A stretch of 60,737 bases of DNA from DASVVT01 sp036386415 (lineage in GTDB: Bacteria; Acidobacteriota; Blastocatellia; Pyrinomonadales; Pyrinomonadaceae), in contig DASVVT010000076.1 in NCBI GenBank assembly GCA_036386415.1, positions 1-60,737 on the forward strand, written 5' to 3'. Positions within the stretch are counted from its first letter, which is position 1. Each line of letters opens with the position of its first letter. Position numbers and translations under genes: made by a program. The notes under the pieces were generated by a model that was given only the letters and a program-made list of their open reading frames with translations, did no database searches and was not told the DNA's origin. Of this stretch, positions 56,175-60,737 are shown piece after piece.

Positions 56175-56520
56175 TTTCTTCTCGCTTGTAGTCATCTTCA
56201 AGCCGCACGATGTCGTCCTCGCCGAGATAGTCACCGAGTTGGACTTCGATGAGCGTCAGAGCCTGGTCGGTGCTGTTGCCGAGGCGATGATTGGTTTGCG
56301 GGGGAATGTGTATGTGCTCGCCTTCGTTGAGGCGCAGGGTTCGATCTCCGCAGACGACATCGGCTATGCCTGCGACTACTACCCAGTGCTCACCGCGACG
56401 AGAGTGACGTTGCAGACTGAGGCGCGCTCCGGCCTTGACCTCAAGCCTCTTGACTTTATAGCCATCGCTTTCTTCCAGCACTTCGTAGCGTCCCCAAGGT
56501 CTCTCTTCAGATTCTCCCAC
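56155..56520 (-). CDS. Cupin-domain protein (mannose-6-phosphate isomerase-like)
   Basis: 121 residues, one cupin barrel. Begins RPWGRYEVLEESDGYKVKRL; metal ligands: GARLSLQRHSRRGEHWVVV (His, Glu, His) and HIPPQTNHRLGN (last His). It matches the C-terminal cupin of GDP-mannose pyrophosphorylase / phosphomannose isomerase type II. As a single domain it may act as a mannose-6-phosphate isomerase or a regulator. The end EQ-TGA falls in element A14. Confidence 0.85.
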   Translation of the reverse strand: MGESEERPWGRYEVLEESDGYKVKRLEVKAGARLSLQRHSRRGEHWVVVAGIADVVCGDRTLRLNEGEHIHIPPQTNHRLGNSTDQALTLIEVQLGDYLGEDDIVRLEDDYKREESKRVEQ

Positions 56521-56628
56521 GATCTGCCATCCTCCTCCGTTCGCTCTACGATTATTCTTTGCTGCGCGTCCAGGCTTATCTCAGTGAGCATAACGAAGGG
56601 ATGCGCGGTGATGCAAGAAGAAGAAGAA

Positions 56629-56668
56629 GAGGGACGGCGCGCTTCGTGTGAAGCAATCGCCGTCCCTC
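56629..56668 (-). terminator. Terminator after the KGGS protein gene
   Basis: GAGGGACGGCG pairs with CGCCGTCCCTC (11 bp), with a nested GCTTC/GAAGC stem; the minus strand then reads TCTTCTTCTTCTTG, a broken T tract. It lies 75 bp after the stop. Confidence 0.7.
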
Positions 56669-56742
56669 GAGTTGAGGCCTCCAAGGCCTCAGAGTTTTGT
56701 GTGCGCCTGTTGAAGGTTGCTGTCGTAGTTCGTACGGTTGAG

Positions 56743-56856
56743 TTATCTCTTCTTCGAGCCGCCCTTCTTCGAGCCGCCCTTCTTCGAGCCGCCCTTTGAG
56801 CCGCCCTTTGAACCACCCTTACCGCCTGCTTTCTTTCCTGCTTTTTTTGTTGCCAT
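56743..56856 (-). CDS. 37-residue Lys/Gly/Ser repeat protein
   Basis: MATKKAGKKAGGKGGSKGGS, then KKGGS blocks and a final KKR. AAAAAGGAG lies about 10 bases before the ATG (56854-56856). The coding DNA is a chain of AAG-GGC-GGC-TCG units. Composition resembles the lysine-rich tails of H1-like or Lsr-type proteins that bind nucleic acid; no globular domain. It has its own promoter with a perfect -35 box, a leader hairpin and a terminator, all of which argue for a real and well expressed gene. Function is not known; nucleic-acid or polyphosphate binding is inference. Confidence 0.8.
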   Translation of the reverse strand: MATKKAGKKAGGKGGSKGGSKGGSKKGGSKKGGSKKR

Positions 56857-56892
56857 AAGTTGTTGCTGCTCCTTTTTGGTTAGTGACTGTGA

Positions 56893-56925
56893 CCACAAGA
56901 TACTGTGTTGATTTTTATCTTGTGG
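56893..56925. promoter_or_regulatory. Inverted repeat in the leader of the KGGS gene
   Basis: CCACAAGAT (56893-56901) and ATCTTGTGG (56917-56925) are perfect inverses around 15 bases. It lies 37-69 bp before the start codon, downstream of the predicted promoter, so it may act as an RNA hairpin or an operator. Confidence 0.6.
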
Positions 56926-56955
56926 ACTAGACTACATAGCGCACAACATGTGGGT

Positions 56956-56983
56956 ATATTAATGCAAAACGAGCAGATGTCAA
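56956..56983 (-). promoter_or_regulatory. Predicted sigma-70 promoter of the KGGS gene
   Basis: Minus strand TTGACA (56983-56978), a 16-bp spacer, then TAATAT (56961-56956). The -35 box is perfect and the -10 matches four of six. The predicted leader is about 90 nt. Region 56857-57193 is the most AT-rich gap in the window and I see no gene in it. Confidence 0.6.
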
Positions 56984-57193
56984 TAAATTATTATTCATCA
57001 TTGAATTTTTTTTTGCCGCGCATCAATGCGATCACGCTCATCAAGAGCATGAATCAACCTCGATACATCTCTTCAGGAAGTAGTGATGAGAGGAATCTGC
57101 TACGCGACAAGAGCAAGCTTCTTGGAAGGATCGGGCGACCCGACGAAGCCTTCACAGGATGTTTAAGAGCGCTTGAGGAAAGACCACGGAGAG

Positions 57194-57928
57194 TTACCTG
57201 AAGAGAGGTGTGAAGATCCAACGGTCATGGCGTTCGATGCCGTAGTAGGTGATGATCGAAGGAGAGCTGTTGCGGCTGGCGACGCCTATGAAAGGGCCTG
57301 TTGAGTTTACAGAAGTATCTTCGCTGCTTGACGATTCATCGCTTTCAGATGGCGGCGCACCCTCCTTATTTTCATTTTGCGTCGCATCATCTTTGGTTTG
57401 TTGACTTGGCGTTGAATCATCATTTGAGCCGAGGTTGGTAATACTTTGAATGGCGCGCGGCGTGTACTTTTGTATGAATGGGTCTCTAGAGACGGGTGTT
57501 TTTCCACCAGCGTAGAGCGTGACGGCGACTTGAAACTTGACGAGTGCTGCATCGTTGACCCTGATCATCCGCCATTCTCCTGATTCTGAAAGCGGGTCTA
57601 TGGCGGCGGCTGGACGCAGTATTTGCACTTTCTTGGTGCCGCGCGGGATACCTTCGAGCAGTTGATCCATCGAGGTAGGCAACTGGCCGTTGTTAGCCTG
57701 CACGTAGCGACGAATCGCTTCGGCAACCTCCTCACCACGAAAGATCGCCTCTATTTCACGCTCGCGCTGTGTCTGTTGACGGATGCTCGGCGCGGAGGCG
57801 AGGATCAAGAGCATCATGATCGACATCATTGCGAGCAGGGCGACCAGTGCGTAACCACGCTCAGACGCTCGTGCACCAGCGCCGTGCGCGCCGCCGCGAG
57901 CAGATGTGATAGGGTCAATCAAAATCAT
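57194..57928 (-). CDS. Pseudopilin-like protein of the pilus cluster
   Basis: 244 residues. A prepilin-type start: RASERGYALVALLAMMSIMM, with the hydrophobic helix right after Gly-Tyr. The usual Glu5 after the cleavage site is missing, as in some minor pseudopilins (GspK/PilX-like). The centre has helix EREIEAIFRGEEVAEAIRRY and LPTSMDQLLEGIPRGTKKVQ. A disordered acidic stretch follows, then a short end. It follows the PilP-like gene with an 18-bp gap. Confidence 0.75.
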   Translation of the reverse strand: MILIDPITSARGGAHGAGARASERGYALVALLAMMSIMMLLILASAPSIRQQTQREREIEAIFRGEEVAEAIRRYVQANNGQLPTSMDQLLEGIPRGTKKVQILRPAAAIDPLSESGEWRMIRVNDAALVKFQVAVTLYAGGKTPVSRDPFIQKYTPRAIQSITNLGSNDDSTPSQQTKDDATQNENKEGAPPSESDESSSSEDTSVNSTGPFIGVASRNSSPSIITYYGIERHDRWIFTPLFR

Positions 57929-57946
57929 TCTTTCGCTCAGAGAGGC

Positions 57947-58960
57947 TCAGGGGTTCTCCTCTTCAACAGGTTGTTCTTCTTCTATCGGCTGCTCTTCTTC
58001 GGGCTGAGGCTGAGGCATGGCAGGGATGCCGGGGATGCCTCCTTGATTGTTCGGATTGCTCCCCATAACCGGGCCGCCCGAGCCTGCGGATTTGTCGCTG
58101 GTGAAAGGTAACGTATGTTTAATGCGCAGGTTCGTATCGACGAGCGCCACCTCGCGTTCGGAGATGCTGGTGACGCGAAAGCGATTACCGACGACATCGC
58201 CGCGCTGCACATTCAACAATTGCCTGGTGCCGTTATCTTTCAAGACAGCCGTGTCGTTGTAGCGTTTGCTGCCGATGATACCGACGTAAGTATAGTTGGG
58301 CGTCGGCGCAGCCGAGACAGTGAGCGTCGCCGGGTTCGAGTAGAGCTGGCCGTCCGGCGTCCGCACGACGATCTGCCGCCCGCCCGGATTGCCTATCAAC
58401 TGCGGGGGCACATTCGTAGAGAGTTGGTGCGGGCTGATGTAGCGCGTCGGCATTTCGACATCATCGATGAAGATATGCGATGCGATGGTAAACTTGTCGC
58501 CGGAAACTTCGAGCTTAAACTCGCCCGTGCGCGCAAAGACCTGCTGGGGCGAGATGGAATCAAGCTGGATAGGAGGCGGAGGCGACGGTGATGGCACGGG
58601 CTCCGGCGTCGGCGTCGGCGAAGGTCGCTCCGGCGGCACGTAAAAAGCGAAGATGTTGCGATTCGGCTCGGGCACAGCCGGGATAGGCCAGTTGCCGACC
58701 ACGGGCTGCATGATTGCCAGGGTCTCGGATTCGCTGCGCACTTCTTTCGGCGACTGGATGGGCGCGACAGCAGTCGGCGCGGTTGTCCCTTGCGTGATGG
58801 CGGTTCTGTTGTTCGTGTTCGTGGTCGTCCGTTTTGGAGAGGGCGAAGAGGAGGAGCCAAATAACATGTACGAAAGAGAGATGAGCGCTATCGCACCGAG
58901 CGCCATCGCTGCGATCAGCTTGTTGCGTTCCGCCGGAGTTTTACCTTCAAACAAAGCCAT
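57947..58960 (-). CDS. PilP/GspC-like pilus inner-membrane protein
   Basis: 337 residues. One membrane segment near residues 15-35 (LIAAMALGAIALISLSYMLF), a Pro/Thr/Ser-rich linker, an IPT/TIG-like domain (IQLDSISPQQVFARTGEFKL, GNPGGRQIVVRTPDGQLYSN) and a PilP/GspC homology part (YVGIIGSKRYNDTAVLKDNG, VQRGDVVGNRFRVTSISERE). The Glu-rich tail is disordered. By position after PilO, this fills the PilP slot that joins PilNO to the secretin. Confidence 0.78.
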   Translation of the reverse strand: MALFEGKTPAERNKLIAAMALGAIALISLSYMLFGSSSSPSPKRTTTNTNNRTAITQGTTAPTAVAPIQSPKEVRSESETLAIMQPVVGNWPIPAVPEPNRNIFAFYVPPERPSPTPTPEPVPSPSPPPPIQLDSISPQQVFARTGEFKLEVSGDKFTIASHIFIDDVEMPTRYISPHQLSTNVPPQLIGNPGGRQIVVRTPDGQLYSNPATLTVSAAPTPNYTYVGIIGSKRYNDTAVLKDNGTRQLLNVQRGDVVGNRFRVTSISEREVALVDTNLRIKHTLPFTSDKSAGSGGPVMGSNPNNQGGIPGIPAMPQPQPEEEQPIEEEQPVEEENP

Positions 58961-58987
58961 AAAGATTACCGCTAGAACTCCAAGGGC

Positions 58988-59764
58988 TCAGGGCGTTTCA
59001 GATTCCGGCGGCGGCGCTGCCTCACGACGGAAATAGGTCGCCATGTCGAGGCGCAGGCTGACGAGCGTCGGGCGAGCAGGCGCGGGCAAGCCTTCGGGCG
59101 TTAGTCCCGGCCCGCTGCCATCCGTGACGCCTTGCAGCTCGACGGCGCTGATGACGATGAACTGGTTGCTCGCTTCGATGTCGCGTACGAAGCGGCGCAG
59201 GTTCTGATACTGCCCCTCGACCGTGACGCTGACGCCGATGCCTGGAAAAACGCTCTGCCACTTGGCGTTGGCCGCACGGGTCGCGGTCGAAGCGGTTGGT
59301 TTACCGTTCGACCCCAACGCTTCAAGCGTGACGTAAGTGGGGCCTGAGGTGTTGCGCAGGCTGTTGCGACGGATCAGGTTGTTCAACTCGTCGTAGAGCG
59401 CCATGCGGCCTTCGTTGCGCTGCGCCAGGCGCTGGTTCTCGAAATCTGCGAGGCTCTGGTTAATCTGCTCGATGGTGGCCTGCTTGTCTTTACTCGTATC
59501 GACATTCACCTTCGACTCGCGCAGCGTCTGTTGTAGCCGTTTGCGTTCTTCGCCGAGTCTCGTCAGACGCGAATTAGCGGGGATGTAAAAGTAGAAGTAG
59601 GCGAAAAGGACTGCGAGCAGCATGACGGCGCTGGCGGCGAGCCCGACGATCTCTGGAATGCCGAGCATGCTGCGCTGGCGTGAATGAAGCAGTTTCCTGA
59701 CCCGCGTGCGAACCTCCTGGACGCGACCCGTTCCAATGCCTGACGCTTGTTTCGGATCGCTCAT
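58988..59764 (-). CDS. PilO-like pilus assembly protein
   Basis: 258 residues. One membrane segment (~36-60, IVGLAASAVMLLAVLFAYFY), a coiled coil (~68-115: RLGEERKRLQQTLRE, TIEQINQSLADFENQRLAQ) and a C-terminal ferredoxin-like domain (VTVEGQYQNLRRFVRDIEAS, FIVISAVELQG). The start overlaps the pilN stop (ATGA). It forms the PilN-PilO dimer in the inner membrane. Confidence 0.85.
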   Translation of the reverse strand: MSDPKQASGIGTGRVQEVRTRVRKLLHSRQRSMLGIPEIVGLAASAVMLLAVLFAYFYFYIPANSRLTRLGEERKRLQQTLRESKVNVDTSKDKQATIEQINQSLADFENQRLAQRNEGRMALYDELNNLIRRNSLRNTSGPTYVTLEALGSNGKPTASTATRAANAKWQSVFPGIGVSVTVEGQYQNLRRFVRDIEASNQFIVISAVELQGVTDGSGPGLTPEGLPAPARPTLVSLRLDMATYFRREAAPPPESETP

Positions 59765-60420
59765 CGTGCCCCTCCGTTTGAAGAGGTCTCAGAAGGATTC
59801 GTCGTAGCTGCTGCGGCGATGCGCGGGTTGTTGCCGTCGGTCTGGACGGGCGCGCCTGCGCGTGGCCTGTAAAGCACACGCAGCGTCCACTCCGTGCCGC
59901 CCTGATTCTTATCTGTCTGTGCGTCCTGCGACAGCGGCTCAGCCTGGAAGATGCCCCCGCGTTCCATCTCGCCGATCATGTGCGTGACATCTGCGTCGCT
60001 CTTGCCGACAACGGTCAACTCCAATTCCGCGTATGTCTGGTTGCCGCGCAGAGCCACGTCGCGCACGTTGATGCGTGTGACGCGGACGCTTTGCGGCAGA
60101 GATGCTTCGAGGTCTGCGAACAGACGCGACCAGGAGAAGCGCTTGCGGTCAACGAGCGTGTGCGCGGCCTGCAAAGTTTGCAACTGCTCAGGGGTCAGCG
60201 CCTCCTTGATCTCTTCGGCATGCTGCTGGAGGTCTTTCGCCTGCTGACGCAGACTATTAACATCGCGCTCAACCTGGCTGGCTTCCGCATCTGTTTTCAT
60301 GCTGGCGCGGACGATAAAGACCAGCGCCAGCAGCGAGGCGACCATGACCACTGCCGTGATAGTCCACGGCAGTGCGCGGTTGCGAAAAGGCTGGCTGGCA
60401 AGGTTGAGTTTGGCGCTCAC
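59761..60420 (-). CDS. PilN-like pilus assembly protein
   Basis: 219 residues from a GTG at 60420 (VSAKLNLASQPFRNR fits the usual PilN opening INLxxxPFRN); the frame is open to 60513, so a longer start is possible, and no clear ribosome site settles it. One membrane segment (ITAVVMVASLLALVFIVRAS), coiled-coil (SQVERDVNSLRQQAKDLQQH), then a beta domain with LEASLPQSVRVTRINVRDVA. PilM, which binds its N-terminus, would lie beyond the window edge if the order is standard. Confidence 0.85.
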   Translation of the reverse strand: MSAKLNLASQPFRNRALPWTITAVVMVASLLALVFIVRASMKTDAEASQVERDVNSLRQQAKDLQQHAEEIKEALTPEQLQTLQAAHTLVDRKRFSWSRLFADLEASLPQSVRVTRINVRDVALRGNQTYAELELTVVGKSDADVTHMIGEMERGGIFQAEPLSQDAQTDKNQGGTEWTLRVLYRPRAGAPVQTDGNNPRIAAAATTNPSETSSNGGAR

Positions 60421-60644
60421 GTTATTAAAAGATTCTCGACTCCATTTATGTGCGACAAAGCCGGGGGAAGAGACCGCATCATTTGATCTTGAAAGCATAC
60501 ACGCGACCGGCAAACAGGCGCAACCGCACGTGCCGACAGCACACAGACATCACTTACACGCATTGAACGTCAACGGGTTGCAGAAATTGCCCGGAAGATT
60601 AAAACAGCGTGCCAGAGAAATTAAGGTAATACCTAGCTACAATC

Positions 60645-60737
60645 AAAAGAGGACGGGGGACGATCCACGCGCTCGACACGAAGCGACACGAAACAAGCTC
60701 CTCTGTTCGTCTCATTTCGCGTCGTTTCGTGTCGAGC
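60645..60737. repeat. Family G inverted repeat G2 (cut by window edge)
   Basis: GAGGACGGGGGACGATCCAC then CGACACGAAGCGACACGAAA and its inverse TTTCGCGTCGTTTCGTGTCG at the end of the window. The lead is the same as G1 at 5471, but the arm units differ. The region 60514-60644 between this and pilN shows no gene. Confidence 0.7.

Noticed and set aside
1..60737. tRNA, rRNA or tmRNA genes in the gaps
   Set aside because: I read every gap on both strands and saw no cloverleaf or T-loop sequence; the stems found are terminators or repeat hairpins.

Overview
The window is about 60.7 kb of bacterial chromosome, moderately GC-rich, with most genes on the minus strand. There are no rRNA, tRNA or CRISPR loci. 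Gene content points to Acidobacteriota, most likely class Blastocatellia. The signs are a VWFA-type secreted protein, YIP1/TPR and PilZ proteins, several atypical receiver domains, many S9/M19/M50 peptidases, Lol/MacB-like export, and a type IV pilus set (pilT and a pilN-pilO-pilP-like cluster). This taxonomic call is inference from gene style, not from a marker gene.

Layout. 1-700: the start of an IS630-type transposase beside a decayed SIR2-like gene. 0.7-9.1 kb: ribE, cmk, ltaE, hemW, a Gly-rich small protein, an M19 dipeptidase, a YCF48-like protein and a PhyH oxygenase. 9.1-21.6 kb: a DUF4383-like protein, metallothionein 1, acs, two PilZ-type proteins, an AI-2E exporter, a degenerate receiver, carA, YIP1-TPR, lepB, HU and an M50 protease. 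21.7-33.6 kb: a diguanylate cyclase, a Crp-family regulator, yacG, a TlpA-type redoxin, GH15, pyk, a VWA protein, a radical SAM protein and a LolA-like protein. 33.9-46.2 kb: an export ABC pair with its lipoprotein, an HD phosphohydrolase, a GlcD-type oxidase, metallothionein 2, LarA, a CDF exporter, a zinc-ribbon/receiver protein and pilT. 46.4-60.7 kb: thiE, a UDP-glucuronate decarboxylase, an S9 peptidase, a glutamine amidotransferase, an AbiEii-like nucleotidyltransferase pair, typA, trmL, a cupin, a tiny Lys/Gly/Ser protein and the pilus assembly cluster.

The most striking feature is between the genes. At least 14 intergenic sites carry hairpin elements whose two arms are degenerate tandem 7-bp units in opposite orientation around a loop of about 20-100 bp (family A, unit AGTAGTC). 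Other families with different sequence (B, C, E, F) use the same 7-bp period and the same arm-loop-arm plan, while families D and G use a period near 9 bp. Family A loops fall into shared subfamilies, some inverted relative to others, so the elements have spread or recombined. The arms often run into gene ends and supply the stop codon: five proteins end in Gln-TAG made by the repeat. Heptanucleotide repeats (STRR) are known from cyanobacteria, but I do not know a description of this stop-donating hairpin system in this lineage.

Several genes are too short for routine ORF calling: two bacterial metallothioneins, a 37-residue KGGS-repeat protein with its own promoter, leader hairpin and terminator, a 40-residue protein after the DUF4383 gene, and a 56-residue acidic protein. 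All three receiver domains in the window lack residues needed for classical phosphotransfer.
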